The position numbers and the translations under genes are program-made. From Planctellipticum sp942493135 (GTDB lineage Bacteria > Planctomycetota > Planctomycetia > Planctomycetales > Planctomycetaceae), in assembly GCA_942493135.1 (NCBI GenBank), contig OW818684.1, forward strand, positions 806,001 through 870,000: DNA of 64,000 nt, written 5' to 3'. Below the pieces are notes generated by a model. That model was given only the letters and a program-made list of their open reading frames with translations. It was not told the DNA's origin and did no database searches. Positions 17,742 to 26,612 of the stretch are shown in pieces. Position 1 is the first letter of the stretch; each line of letters begins with the position of its first letter.

Positions 17742-19070
17742 CTACTTCTTCGCGGCCGGTCCGTAGATCGGCTGAGCCCACGCCCGCTCGAACTCCCCGA
17801 CCTCGCTGGGATTCGGGTGCTCGCGGGAACTCGTCACTCTCGCCCGCACGTAGAGCTCATCCCCCCGGAACGTATACCGGGCGCGCGTCCCTTCAACCTT
17901 CTTCAAAACGCGGCCGATATCCTCCGAATAGACCCGCGTCGACCCCGGAAGTTCCTTGCCATCGACCGTCATCGCCATCTGACTCGTCGGATCGTAACCG
18001 GTGCACGTTCCAATAAACTCCGTCGTATACGTCACCCCCGGCTCTTCCCGCATCTGCAGACCGAGGCCGTCGTCGAACCACTCCACCTTTTCAATCGTCA
18101 CGCCCGACGACGCGTAGAACCGGCCCGCTTCCAGAGCCTGAATCAGCGACTCGGGCTTCAAAGCATCCGCCAGCACCATCACCCAGCCCCGGCCAGGTTC
18201 GCTGCGGCGGCTGGGAATGTGATGGTAATTGTGCCCGTCGTCGACCCCCAGCCCGTACATCAGCGGCAAATCCAGCTCATCGATCCGCCGCGTCAGGATC
18301 ACATCCCAGATCCGCTCGGTCGAGGCCCGTCCCGGAACCCCCGAGTTATTCACCCCCGGATGCCCGTTGTAGACCTCGAAGAAATTCTCCCCGCGGACCC
18401 GCATCAGATCCTCAGCCGCAACCGCCCAGCCGAAATTGGGATGATTCAGGTGAATCATCATCGACTGCCCGGTCCGTTCGCGCTGCGCCACCAATGCGTT
18501 GACATTGTTCTGCAGCGTGTCGTAGACCGAGTCCCCGCGGAACGGAGGCAGCATCTCCTTGAGATTCGCCACGCACAGATGCAGCGGCAACCCCTTGAAG
18601 GAGTCCGAGACTTCTTCCCCCTGGATCAGCAGGAACTTCCCCGGCTCCGCCAGCTTCGCCACCACCTCGTCGAACGTCTTCAGCCGCACCTCGTGCTTCC
18701 CCTCGACCGTCCGCTCGTCGATCCAGCCGTCGGGGAACCGTTCCTTCAGCTTCTCATAAGCAACCGCACCTTCCTTGATCTTCGCCACGTCCACCCAGCG
18801 TTCTTTGTTCGCCAGCGTGTTGTGATCGGTAAACACCAGGAAGTCGTAGTTCTTGTCGCGATACCAGGCGGCAATCATTTCCAGGAAATTGTCGCCGTCG
18901 CTCCAGTACGAATGCGTGTGCAGATTGCCTTTGTGCCAGCGCAGGCCGTCGCCGGCTTCCAGCGCACCAACTGCAGTCCCGGCGGTCGGCCCCTGACCGC
19001 ACCAGACCACGCAGGCCAGCAGACTGCAGACCAGTCCCCCCAGCACAATCCGTCGCATTCGCCGCTGCAT
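17742..19070 (-). CDS. Secreted PHP-domain metallohydrolase (CehA/McbA-like)
   Basis: A 442-residue exported protein. A signal peptide (about 30 residues, hydrophobic VLGGLVCSLLACVVW) is followed by a PHP domain: the HxH metal motif NLHTHSYWSDGDN, FLVFTDHNTLAN, and later MMIHLNHPNFGW, EVYNGHPG and GLGVDDGHNY. These bind a di- or trinuclear metal centre and hydrolyse phosphate or carbamate esters. The C-terminal third is a beta-rich domain. The start ATG has a GGGA upstream. It is monocistronic by layout, with convergent and divergent neighbours. Substrate unknown. Confidence 0.88.
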   Translation of the reverse strand: MQRRMRRIVLGGLVCSLLACVVWCGQGPTAGTAVGALEAGDGLRWHKGNLHTHSYWSDGDNFLEMIAAWYRDKNYDFLVFTDHNTLANKERWVDVAKIKEGAVAYEKLKERFPDGWIDERTVEGKHEVRLKTFDEVVAKLAEPGKFLLIQGEEVSDSFKGLPLHLCVANLKEMLPPFRGDSVYDTLQNNVNALVAQRERTGQSMMIHLNHPNFGWAVAAEDLMRVRGENFFEVYNGHPGVNNSGVPGRASTERIWDVILTRRIDELDLPLMYGLGVDDGHNYHHIPSRRSEPGRGWVMVLADALKPESLIQALEAGRFYASSGVTIEKVEWFDDGLGLQMREEPGVTYTTEFIGTCTGYDPTSQMAMTVDGKELPGSTRVYSEDIGRVLKKVEGTRARYTFRGDELYVRARVTSSREHPNPSEVGEFERAWAQPIYGPAAKK

Positions 19071-19322
19071 GTTGAATTCCCGCAGAAGTCCCGTAGATTC
19101 ACCCGTCGATGTCTCAGATTAGCGATCTCCGATCCTTCAAACGACCGCCAACGCCGCGAAAATTCTGCGAATTCGCGATCCTCCCCCCGCTGCAGCCCGC
19201 AGAATTTCTGCGCGGTTGAGATCCATCGGGCGCTCCCCGCCGTTTGCCCGTTGACAGTCGGTCCCCGAACCGTAACATGGTTCGTGGACTGAACAAACAA
19301 CACGCTCCCAGGGGTTTCGGAA

Positions 19323-20069
19323 ATGCGCAGCGGCAATCCGGCGTTGAACGCGAATACGTTCGACCAGTTCCACGAAATGTCGTACGCCGACTCGACTCAG
19401 ATGACGATTCGCGGCACCGCCAACAAGACCATGATCCTCCTCGGTCTGGCCGTCGGCACCGCCTGCCTGACCTGGTCGCAGGTCGCCCAGGGCAATATGG
19501 CCTCAGCAATGCCTTGGATGATCGGCGGAGCCATCAGCGGCTTCGTGCTCGCCCTGATCATCAGCTTCAAAGCCGACTGGGCGCCGGTCCTCGCTCCTCT
19601 CTACGCCCTCGCCGAAGGCCTTTTCCTCGGCGGAATCTCCGCAGTGATCGACGCCAGATACCCGGGCGTCGCCCTGCAGGCCATCGGGCTCACGTTCGGC
19701 ACCATGTTCACATTGCTGTTTGCCTATCAATCCGGGCTGATCCGAGCCACCGAAAACTTCAAACTCGGCGTCTTCGCCGCCACCGGCGGCATCGCCCTCG
19801 TCTACCTGACATCGATCGTCCTCGGGTTCTTCGGCATGAGCGTCCCGCTGATCCACAGCTCGGGCCCCTGGGGCATCGCCTTCAGCGGCTTTGTCGTGAT
19901 TATCGCCGCCATGAACCTCGTCCTCGACTTCGACTTCATCGAGCAGGCCGCCAAAAACGGCGCCCCCAAGTCCGCCGAGTGGTACGGGGCCTTCGGCCTC
20001 ATGGTCACCCTCGTCTGGCTCTATATCGAAATCCTCCGCCTCCTCGCCAAGCTCAACAGCCGCGACTGA
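19323..20069 (+). CDS. Bax inhibitor-1/YccA family membrane protein
   Basis: A 248-residue integral membrane protein with about seven hydrophobic segments. It resembles the YccA/Bax inhibitor-1 (UPF0005) family through GLFLGGIS, the ATENFKLGVFAATGGIALVY region and the C-terminal VLDFDFIEQAAKNGAPKSAE followed by WYGAFGLMVTLVWLYIEILR. Bacterial members include YccA, which modulates the FtsH protease, and BsYetJ, a calcium leak channel. Which role applies here is unknown. An AGGGG ribosome-binding site lies ahead of the ATG. A strong terminator follows. Confidence 0.93.
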   Translation: MRSGNPALNANTFDQFHEMSYADSTQMTIRGTANKTMILLGLAVGTACLTWSQVAQGNMASAMPWMIGGAISGFVLALIISFKADWAPVLAPLYALAEGLFLGGISAVIDARYPGVALQAIGLTFGTMFTLLFAYQSGLIRATENFKLGVFAATGGIALVYLTSIVLGFFGMSVPLIHSSGPWGIAFSGFVVIIAAMNLVLDFDFIEQAAKNGAPKSAEWYGAFGLMVTLVWLYIEILRLLAKLNSRD

Positions 20070-20096
20070 AACTCGGTCGGCAACTCAAGATTCCGC

Positions 20097-20133
20097 GCGG
20101 CCCGACGCTGACACGTCGGGCCGCATCCTTTTG
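20097..20133 (+). terminator. Intrinsic terminator after the Bax inhibitor-1 gene
   Basis: A perfect 11-base stem, GCGGCCCGACG pairing with CGTCGGGCCGC around a 6-base loop, is followed by a short run of Ts. It lies 28 bases past the stop codon. Confidence 0.85.
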
Positions 20134-20379
20134 CACCACATAACGGCGCAACCCCCTTGCAGAAAACCGGTTGCGCGACACAACGTCGCGACCGCAGCTC
20201 GTGTGACCGTGTTCGCGGCGCTGCTAGGCCGTTTTGCCTGCAATTGTGACGGCCGCTTCCTCCGGCTACGATTGCACCTGCAAACTCGTCTGCACAGCCC
20301 CGTCAGACGACGTTTTTCGTCCTGGAAGCCCCAATCGCGGCTCTCCAGGACGCCTGCGGACGACAAGGCCAGGCCCTGA

Positions 20380-21330
20380 ATGAATTATGAATTGAACGAT
20401 GTCGCCGCCGACATCGTCGCCGACATCACCGACCACCCCGCCGATTTCCGGGTCGCCGAACACGAAATCCCCGGCGGAGGTCTCCTCCTCGACTTCGGCG
20501 TCGAAACCGAAGGGGGACTCGAAGCCGGCGCCATGCTCGCCGGCCTCTGCGTCGCCGGCCTCGCCGACATCTCGACCCAGCCGGGCGAACTCGACGGCAT
20601 GGTCTGGCCCTACGTCGCGGTCGCCACCGACTACCCCGTCGCCGCCTGCCTCTTCAGCCAGTACGCCGGCTGGAAAATCAACGTCGGCAAGTACTTCGCG
20701 ATGGGCTCCGGACCGATGCGGTCCGTCGCGGCCAGTGAAGAGCTGTTCGACAAGCTCTGGTACCGCGAAGAGGCCGAGCAGGTCGTCGGCGTCCTCGAAG
20801 CCGCCACCCTCCCGGGCCGCGAAGTCTTTGAATACATCGCCGAGAAGACAGGCGTCGAACCCGACGACGTCACGCTCGCCGTCGCCCCGACCTCCAGCAT
20901 GGCCGGCAACTACCAGGTCGTCGCCCGCTCGGTCGAGACCGCAATGCACAAGCTGTACGAGCTCGGCTTCGACGTCAACCGCGTCCGCAGCGCCATCGGC
21001 GTCGCCCCCCTCCCCCCCGTCGCCAACAACGACCTCCAGGGGATCGGCTTCACCAACGACGCCATCCTCTACGGCGGCCGCGTCACCCTGTGGGTCAACG
21101 GCGACGACGAAACCCTCGCCGCCATCGCGCCGAGAATCCCGTCCTCGAGCTCGGCGGCGTACGGCCGGCCGTTCCAGGAGATTTTCGAAGCGGCCGGCCG
21201 AAATTTCTACGACATCGACCCCCTGCTCTTCAGCCCGGCGGAAATCGTGCTGCAGAACATGGATACCGGCCGCATCCACCGGGCCGGCCGGGTCGATCCG
21301 CAAATCCTGAAGCGGTCCTTCGGGCTCTGA
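20380..21330 (+). CDS. mch: Methenyltetrahydromethanopterin cyclohydrolase
   Basis: A 316-residue protein recognisable as Mch, which interconverts N5,N10-methenyl- and N5-formyl-tetrahydromethanopterin in archaeal methanogenesis and in the bacterial formaldehyde oxidation pathway. Family blocks are visible: ADFRVAEHEIPGGGLLLDFG near the N-terminus, GKYFAMGSGPMR, LAVAPTSSMAGNYQVVARS, and GVAPLPPVANNDLQGIGFTN with TNDAILYGG. The length fits the family. An AAGG lies ahead of the ATG. It leads a run of three plus-strand genes that includes an ATP-grasp ligase of the kind found in methanopterin C1 clusters. Planctomycetes are among the few bacteria known to carry these genes. Confidence 0.93.
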   Translation: MNYELNDVAADIVADITDHPADFRVAEHEIPGGGLLLDFGVETEGGLEAGAMLAGLCVAGLADISTQPGELDGMVWPYVAVATDYPVAACLFSQYAGWKINVGKYFAMGSGPMRSVAASEELFDKLWYREEAEQVVGVLEAATLPGREVFEYIAEKTGVEPDDVTLAVAPTSSMAGNYQVVARSVETAMHKLYELGFDVNRVRSAIGVAPLPPVANNDLQGIGFTNDAILYGGRVTLWVNGDDETLAAIAPRIPSSSSAAYGRPFQEIFEAAGRNFYDIDPLLFSPAEIVLQNMDTGRIHRAGRVDPQILKRSFGL

Positions 21331-21337
21331 TCGCAAC

Positions 21338-21414
21338 GTAGGGTCCGCTGTGCGGACCGATACTCGTGGTTGCCACCACTGGAAGTGAAGAACGGTCCGC
21401 ACAGCGGACCCTAC
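21338..21414. repeat. Perfect 22-bp inverted repeat with self-palindromic arms
   Basis: The arm at 21338-21359 (GTAGGGTCCGCTGTGCGGAC plus two bases) is repeated in reverse complement at 21393-21414, separated by 33 bases. Each arm is also a small hairpin (GGTCCGC-TGT-GCGGACC). It fills the spacer between mch and the ATP-grasp gene and ends eight bases before the latter's likely start. Confidence 0.85.
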
Positions 21415-21422
21415 AAATTGCC

Positions 21423-22310
21423 GTGCAGATCGCCGTCCTCGCTCAGCCGGAAAGCTGGTACTTTCGCGACCTCGCGCGAGCCGCAACCGAACGCGGCTGC
21501 CCATGTACGCGTCTCGATTTTTCGGGGCTGGTCGGCGGAATTGTCGACGGCCAGCCGGTGCTGAGCCAGGGGGAAACGGACCTCCGCGACTGCCGGGCCA
21601 TCGTCGTTCGGAGCATGCCCGCCGGCTCGCTGGAACAGGTCGTCTTCCGGATGGACATCCTGGCGCGCCTGGAGGCCGCTGGCCTCCCGGTCGTCAACCC
21701 CCCCAAGGCCCTCGAATGTGCGATCGACAAGTACCTGACGACCGCCAGGCTGGCGGCCGCCGGGCTGCCGGTTCCTGACACGATCGTCTGCGAAGATCCC
21801 GACGCGGCGATGCTCGTCTGGGAGCGGCTGGGCCGCGATGTCGTCGTCAAACCGGTTTTCGGGGCCGAAGGCCGCGGCATCCTGCGTCTATCGGACCCGG
21901 ACCTTGCCTGGCGCGCCTTCCGGACGCTGTTCCGGCTGGAGTCGGTCCTGTACTTACAGCGGTTCATCGCGCATCCCGGCTACGACCTGCGCGTGCTCGT
22001 GCTGGGGGACCGGATTCTGGGGGGCATGCGGCGGTCGTCTCCAGACGACTTCCGCGTGAACGTCGCCCGTTCGGGAATTGCCGAGTCCTACACTCCAACG
22101 GACCGCGAAGCCGAGCTGTCGCTCGCCGCGACGCGGGCCACCGGCAACCACTTCGCCGGGATCGATCTGCTGTACGATGCCGCGGGGCGCTGTTACGTCA
22201 TCGAAGTCAACGGCGTCCCCGGCTGGCAGGCCTTCGGCCGCGTGAATTCGATGGACGTGGCGGGCGAGTTCGTCAAATGGTTAGAGACGGAAACACCAAA
22301 CACCAATTAA
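21423..22310 (+). CDS. RimK-like ATP-grasp ligase of the methanopterin C1 cluster
   Basis: A 295-residue ATP-grasp enzyme related to RimK and MptN, which join amino acids (usually glutamate) to a carboxylate using ATP. Visible blocks are NPPKALECAIDKYLTTARLA, the VVVKPVFGAEGRGILRL loop, LQRFIAHPGYDLRVLVLGDR and FAGIDLLYDAAGRCYVIEVNG, which supplies the metal-binding Glu and Asn. Its place after mch matches the RimK-like genes found with mch and fae in methylotroph clusters, suggesting a role in making the cofactor's side chain. The start is the GTG giving MQIAVLAQPE; no ribosome-binding site is visible because the inverted repeat occupies that position. Confidence 0.85.
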   Translation: MQIAVLAQPESWYFRDLARAATERGCPCTRLDFSGLVGGIVDGQPVLSQGETDLRDCRAIVVRSMPAGSLEQVVFRMDILARLEAAGLPVVNPPKALECAIDKYLTTARLAAAGLPVPDTIVCEDPDAAMLVWERLGRDVVVKPVFGAEGRGILRLSDPDLAWRAFRTLFRLESVLYLQRFIAHPGYDLRVLVLGDRILGGMRRSSPDDFRVNVARSGIAESYTPTDREAELSLAATRATGNHFAGIDLLYDAAGRCYVIEVNGVPGWQAFGRVNSMDVAGEFVKWLETETPNTN

Positions 22311-22340
22311 CCAAGAACCAATAACCAAGGACAAACACCC

Positions 22341-23273
22341 ATGCCCCCTGCTCCCATTGCCGCCGCTCTTGCCACTCACATGCCTGCCGTCATGCGCTGG
22401 GCCGGGGCTGTCGCCCGCCGGCTGCGGGGGTTCAATATCGGCCTGACCGGCAAGACTTCAGGGAGCGCACTGACAGATGCGCTGACGCTGGCGGACCTGA
22501 CGCTGCAGGAACTGCTCATTGCCGCCCTGCGGGACTGCGATCCGATCTTCCGAACGTGCCAGATTGAAGCTGAGGAGACCACCGGCGACCTGGGCCGCTT
22601 TCCGGAAAAGTCCGATCTGGTGATCTCACTCGACCCCATCGACGGCACCAAACAGTACCGCGACAAGACCGGCAACGGCTACGCGGTGATGCTCCACCTG
22701 CGTTCCAAAGATACGGTGCACTACTCGCTGGTCTTCGTCCCCGAGAAGGGGGAGCACGGCTGGTGGGTCGAAGCGCATGGCGACCGCATCGTCTGCGGTC
22801 CAGACGATCCCGCGCGACAGGCCCGGGACGTCCTGCAGTCTCTGACGCCGATCACAACGGCCACTCGTCCCGACAGCCGGCAGATCTACCTGATCGGCTT
22901 TCAGCAGCGCGATGTCGCCGCTGCTCAGGCTGTCAGCACAGCCGGGCTGGTGGGGGTTGCTCCCGACGACATGCCCGGCAGCATTTACGAGCTGCTGGCC
23001 CGCGGCGAATTCGGCGGTTCGCTGATTCACAGCCCCAACGTCTACGACTTTCCGGTGTCGCTGCACCTGGCCCGCATCCTCGGCGGCGACGCGGTCTGGG
23101 TCCACAACGGCGAGCCGGTCAGCTTCCGCGAGACGTGGCTGGACGACCGGGCTGACATGCTCCGTCTGCCGGGGATCGTCGCCTGCAGCGCGAATCGGGA
23201 GACCCTGTCGACCCTCTGCCGGGTGGCGAAGGACTGGAACGGGGAGCGGTATCATTCGCAGGTGGAATTGTAG
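22341..23273 (+). CDS. Inositol monophosphatase/bisphosphate nucleotidase family protein
   Basis: A 310-residue protein of the lithium-sensitive phosphatase superfamily (inositol monophosphatase, 3'(2'),5'-bisphosphate nucleotidase CysQ). The metal-binding core appears as EAEETTGD near residue 75 and DPIDGTKQY near residue 98. The third metal site is seen only weakly, in the C-terminal half. An AAGGA precedes the ATG, and a CCAA-rich spacer separates it from the ATP-grasp gene by 30 bases, so it is probably cotranscribed with mch. Whether it works on a C1-pathway compound or is a general nucleotide phosphatase cannot be decided from sequence. Confidence 0.85.
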   Translation: MPPAPIAAALATHMPAVMRWAGAVARRLRGFNIGLTGKTSGSALTDALTLADLTLQELLIAALRDCDPIFRTCQIEAEETTGDLGRFPEKSDLVISLDPIDGTKQYRDKTGNGYAVMLHLRSKDTVHYSLVFVPEKGEHGWWVEAHGDRIVCGPDDPARQARDVLQSLTPITTATRPDSRQIYLIGFQQRDVAAAQAVSTAGLVGVAPDDMPGSIYELLARGEFGGSLIHSPNVYDFPVSLHLARILGGDAVWVHNGEPVSFRETWLDDRADMLRLPGIVACSANRETLSTLCRVAKDWNGERYHSQVEL

Positions 23274-23370
23274 GAAGTCGTTGATGGTCGATCGTCGATC
23301 GTCTATGGCCGGAAGATTCCCGCTGAATGTTCTTCTCTGACCATCAACGATCGACGCTCAACCATCGACG

Positions 23371-23409
23371 AAAAAGCAGCCCGCCGGGTCGCGGTTCCCG
23401 GCGGGCTGC
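23371..23409 (-). terminator. Intrinsic terminator for the small arginine-rich gene (possibly bidirectional)
   Basis: A perfect 13-base stem, GCAGCCCGCCGGG pairing with CCCGGCGGGCTGC around an 8-base loop, is followed on the minus strand by TTTTT. It lies about 65 bases past the minus-strand gene's stop and about 100 bases past the plus-strand phosphatase gene, so it can serve both. Confidence 0.85.
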
Positions 23410-23474
23410 TGGATTTCGTGTGGTCGTCCTGACCGGTCAGCAAGGAATGTTTGCGGTTCCACCGCGGCGGCGAC

Positions 23475-23813
23475 TCAGTCCTGCGGCTGGAGGGCGGGGA
23501 CGGCCTGCGGGCGGTTGTAGCCCAGCGCGCGGACGACTTCGAGCACTTCGCTCCAGGTCGGGAATGCGCGGCCGCTCTTGCGCTTGTAGTCGTCCATGGC
23601 CTTCATGAATTCGATTTCGTCGTCCGAGTAGTCCCTCTCGCACGTCGTGGGGTCGATCATCCGTCGACGCTCCACCTTCCGCCGCGGTCCGGTGCGGCGT
23701 TCTTCACCCGTGTAAGTCTCCTCGGCGTTCTTTCGGCGATCGGCAGTCCGACGATCTTTCAATCGTCGATCCGTCGTCGCCAGAGCGCTCGGCAAAGCCT
23801 CGTCCACCATCAT
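23475..23813 (-). CDS. Small arginine-rich hypothetical protein
   Basis: A 112-residue protein I do not recognise. The N-terminal half is strongly basic with repeated RR and DRR motifs (TDRRLKDRRTADRRKNAEE and GPRRKVERRR). The C-terminal half is a compact predicted helical region, SDDEIEFMKAMDDYKRKSGR then FPTWSEVLEVVRALGYNRP. The basic part could bind nucleic acid. It has its own terminator and no close co-directional neighbour, so it is probably a single-gene transcript. The ATG at 23813 is one of two adjacent methionines (MMVDE). Confidence 0.75.
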   Translation of the reverse strand: MMVDEALPSALATTDRRLKDRRTADRRKNAEETYTGEERRTGPRRKVERRRMIDPTTCERDYSDDEIEFMKAMDDYKRKSGRAFPTWSEVLEVVRALGYNRPQAVPALQPQD

Positions 23814-24214
23814 GTCGTACCTTTGCAGTTACCAGGAAAGTGAGGGGATCCCATCCTTGACCGGAGTGCGTTCCACGCAGATCCGTCACCCGGATTATGA
23901 CCGCCAATACGTCATGAAGTCGGAGTGTGCGGGTTAGATTGACTCGTTAAGAAACAGAAACATTGCCGGCTGGGGAATTACGCCGGTCATAGCGAAATTG
24001 CGGGCGTCGACGAGTCATCGGCAGGGGTTCTACCGATGCGCTGAGATCGATTGTCGGGGTTGCGCGGCTCGATCCGGCTTGTCGGTCTATGACGACGCGT
24101 CGGGCGGTCGATTCGACGAGACGGGTGCAGTCGTGAATCGGTGGTCGAAGAACTGGCGCTGTGGTCGTTAAAGGCGGTTTATCGGCGTCTTGAGCCCCGA
24201 AGTGGGCGACGGGC

Positions 24215-24269
24215 TGTAGCCACGGGTGAAACGGAGTCCGCCGTCAGGCGGACGGAGTGCAACCCGTGG
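24215..24269 (+). repeat. Dispersed repeat 'TGTAGCCACGGGTGAA...CAACCCGTGG', copy 1
   Basis: CCACGGGTGAA at the left pairs with CAACCCGTGG at the right, enclosing the GTCCGCC-GTCA-GGCGGAC hairpin. A second copy lies reversed at 53033-53086. Both are flanked by GCCCC...GGGGC palindromes. When translated, this element yields a VATGE peptide of the kind I associate with spurious small ORFs in planctomycete genomes. Confidence 0.65.
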
Positions 24270-24454
24270 GAAACGACGCATCCCAACTTCCGACCGCCCC
24301 GGACGGGGCGGCGGAATGGCAAACTTGTAAGTCGCGCCGTGGCGCAGTCTCCGTTGCCCCATTCGGGGCGATGGGCGGGCAAGACGGCTGCACGGGTGGA
24401 CCACCAATCGGCGACTGCCCCTCGGCAAAGTCTACGATCGGCGAGTTCGAAAAG

Positions 24455-24480
24455 GCACTGGTGGCTGAAGGCCACCAGTC
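24455..24480. repeat. Stem-loop repeat, 'GGTGGC' family, copy 2
   Basis: The near-perfect palindrome CTGGTGGC-TGAA-GGCCACCAG lies 60 bases past the stop of the minus-strand secreted protein gene and matches the copies at 2248 and 28539. Confidence 0.7.
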
Positions 24481-24539
24481 CCAACCGGACTGGACCGACG
24501 CGAGATTTCCTGTTCCGCCGACGATCTCAATTCCGGCCT

Positions 24540-26231
24540 TCAGTTCGGCCGGTCGACTGACAATGCTCCATGCAGCGACACTTCACTGGTTCCCGCGCGC
24601 AGGGACATCGAGGCGCGATCGACGAGATTCAGCACGGGTGCGATTCGCTGCCACCCGGCGGCGATTCCCGGTTCGCGATCCGTGTCCCCCTGCGATAGAA
24701 ACGTCAGCCAAGTCGCCGAATGCTGCTGCACGTGCTCACGAAAGGGCCGCAGGTTGAGATTCACGAGGACCGCCGCGCCGCCGAGCGGCGGCTGCGAATC
24801 CACCACCGCCATCGGCTGCGGAAGATGTTCGAGAATCTCTGCCGTCGGGTCGGTCACCAGCACGAGAGCCTGCGGCCAGACCTGAAACCCAGGCCGCCAG
24901 CCCAGTAGTCCCGGCTCCAGCCACCAGCGCGAAGGACCGTTCTCAGACGGTCGATTCTGCTGAATCGTCAGGACCGGGCCGTCCGGGGATTTCGCATTCG
25001 CGTCGACCACGACCAAGCCGAGCCCCAGCGACAGGAATCGCTCGTAGACCTGCGCCAGCTCCTGAGGCCGTGCGCCATCCCAGCGCATCTGCAGCAGGGC
25101 CTGGAACGGCACGGCAGACTCTTGCGTGCCGTCGACCATCAGCAAGTAGTCCTCCGCCAGCGGGGCCAGGAGATCCCGCCCCAGTTGAAGACCACTTCCG
25201 AGCCCGCCAGCGACTCGTTCGATCCGCCGCCACTCGTCACGTTCCTTCTGTGAAAGCGCTTTCTGCAGCAGTTCCAGCAGCGGTTTCGCTTCAAGACCTC
25301 CCTGAATCACCAGCCAGGTGTCGGTGTCAAGTTCTTTCATTGCGGTTCGACGATGGCCCCCCCGCAACAACGCCTCCCAGCGATCCGGCAGTTGATTCTC
25401 CACCAGGTCGGCGCCGACGGTCCAGATGAGGGTGTTGTCCCGCAGCCCGATCTCCACCCTCACACGGTCGACCACGCGCCAGATCGCCGCCAGGTTCGCT
25501 GCCTCGGGATCGGTACGAGCGGCCTCATCCACCAGGGGATCCCAGGCCCGGGCGTTGATGCCCAGCAACGCAAAATCCTCAAGCCGCAGCCGGTTCGCGT
25601 GCCGCCACCACCCGGCCTGATTGAGCGATTCCGTGTCCGCCTCCCCGTTCAGCCGGCGGAGCGCATCCTGAATCAGCAGCTCCTGGTCCGACATTCCAAT
25701 CACGTCGTCCGCGACCAGCAGATAGATCGCGTCGTCGCCGCGACTGGATCGCACGTACTTGAGCCCGTCGGTCTCAACGTCTTCAAACGTGCGGGCGGGC
25801 TCCATCCGTTTCCAGGCCGCCACGAGTTCCTCGGCGGCTCCTTGACGAAGCGATTTCGCCAGCACCAGGGCCTGCGGCTGCCCCTCAGGGCTGATTCGCA
25901 ACGACAACACCAGCGAGCTGCTGGCGGCATCCCGGATGTGCTCGGACAGTTTGCGTCCCGTGTGCGCCGTCACCACCGCTTCGATGGCCTGCCAGCGCTG
26001 CCACGGACGGCTCTGCTGAAACAGCGGCCACAACGGCGAACCGGTCCAGCGCTGCTTGAGCGGATGAGACTGCCAGGCCAGCCAGTGTTCGTCGAGCCGC
26101 TGGATCTCTAGACACGCAGCGACATCCGCGGGCAGCAGCCGGGTCAATTCTCCTTCAGCCGCGCAAGCCATCGCCGCCAGGAACAGCCAGCTCAAGCCCA
26201 TGCACACGCTGGCGAACGACCGCTGCCACAT
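24540..26231 (-). CDS. Large secreted hypothetical protein after a sigma/anti-sigma pair
   Basis: A 563-residue protein with a clear signal peptide (hydrophobic LSWLFLAAMACAAE near residues 13-26). I do not recognise the family. The mature part is mixed alpha/beta with no cysteine or metal motifs, starting with a LLPADVAACLEIQRLDEHWL segment and including several LVLVTDPTAE- and AVLVNLNLRPF-like strands. It lies downstream of the anti-sigma gene on the same strand after about 380 bases, so it may belong to the regulon of that ECF factor rather than the same transcript. Probably exported or surface-bound. Confidence 0.78.
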   Translation of the reverse strand: MWQRSFASVCMGLSWLFLAAMACAAEGELTRLLPADVAACLEIQRLDEHWLAWQSHPLKQRWTGSPLWPLFQQSRPWQRWQAIEAVVTAHTGRKLSEHIRDAASSSLVLSLRISPEGQPQALVLAKSLRQGAAEELVAAWKRMEPARTFEDVETDGLKYVRSSRGDDAIYLLVADDVIGMSDQELLIQDALRRLNGEADTESLNQAGWWRHANRLRLEDFALLGINARAWDPLVDEAARTDPEAANLAAIWRVVDRVRVEIGLRDNTLIWTVGADLVENQLPDRWEALLRGGHRRTAMKELDTDTWLVIQGGLEAKPLLELLQKALSQKERDEWRRIERVAGGLGSGLQLGRDLLAPLAEDYLLMVDGTQESAVPFQALLQMRWDGARPQELAQVYERFLSLGLGLVVVDANAKSPDGPVLTIQQNRPSENGPSRWWLEPGLLGWRPGFQVWPQALVLVTDPTAEILEHLPQPMAVVDSQPPLGGAAVLVNLNLRPFREHVQQHSATWLTFLSQGDTDREPGIAAGWQRIAPVLNLVDRASMSLRAGTSEVSLHGALSVDRPN

Positions 26232-26393
26232 ACCGTTGATCCTGCCTTGTTTGAGCGAGTCGGGAATCGACGGACACTGGTCAGTGGTCCGTTGCCGATG
26301 GCAAGCTGTGACGGGCCTCTTCGGCCACTTTCAATCCGGCTGTCGACTCTAATTCACCAGCATCGATTCTGAAACAGTGCATCTTTCGTCTTG

Positions 26394-26446
26394 TCCCCTC
26401 TCCCGCTGTCTTCAGTGGGAGAAGGCCAGGGTGAGGGTCTTCGAAG
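26394..26446 (+). repeat. Dispersed stem-loop repeat, 'CTCTCCC/GGGAGA' family, copy 1
   Basis: CCCTCTCCCGCTGTCTTCAG is followed by TGGGAGAAGG and AGGGTGAGGGTCTTCGAAG. The same order occurs around 42139, 43911 and 44019 and in the copy broken by the insertion sequence at 44135. The rest of the 26232-26612 spacer shows no gene. Confidence 0.7.
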
Positions 26447-26612
26447 CTGTCGGGGTGTCGTCCACGGAGAAAAGTCGGCGCACCTCACAACCGTGGCCGG
26501 CGATTTAGACACTCGTCTCTCAACGTCTTCCGTTCGACATTCCGCCTTCGACATTTGACATCTCTGTACTTCCGCCAGCGTGATCTTACTCCTCAACGGA
26601 CCGCAGTGCCTG

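Larger units (their letters stand above)
23814..24539. other. Gene-free stretch with repeat remnants
   Basis: I see no gene here. The first 300 bases upstream of the small arginine-rich gene have no recognisable structure. From about 24190 on there is a composite of short palindromes (GCCCC/GGGGC pairs), the 'GTAGCCACGGGTGAA' repeat at 24215 and the GGTGGC stem-loop at 24455. Confidence 0.6.
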
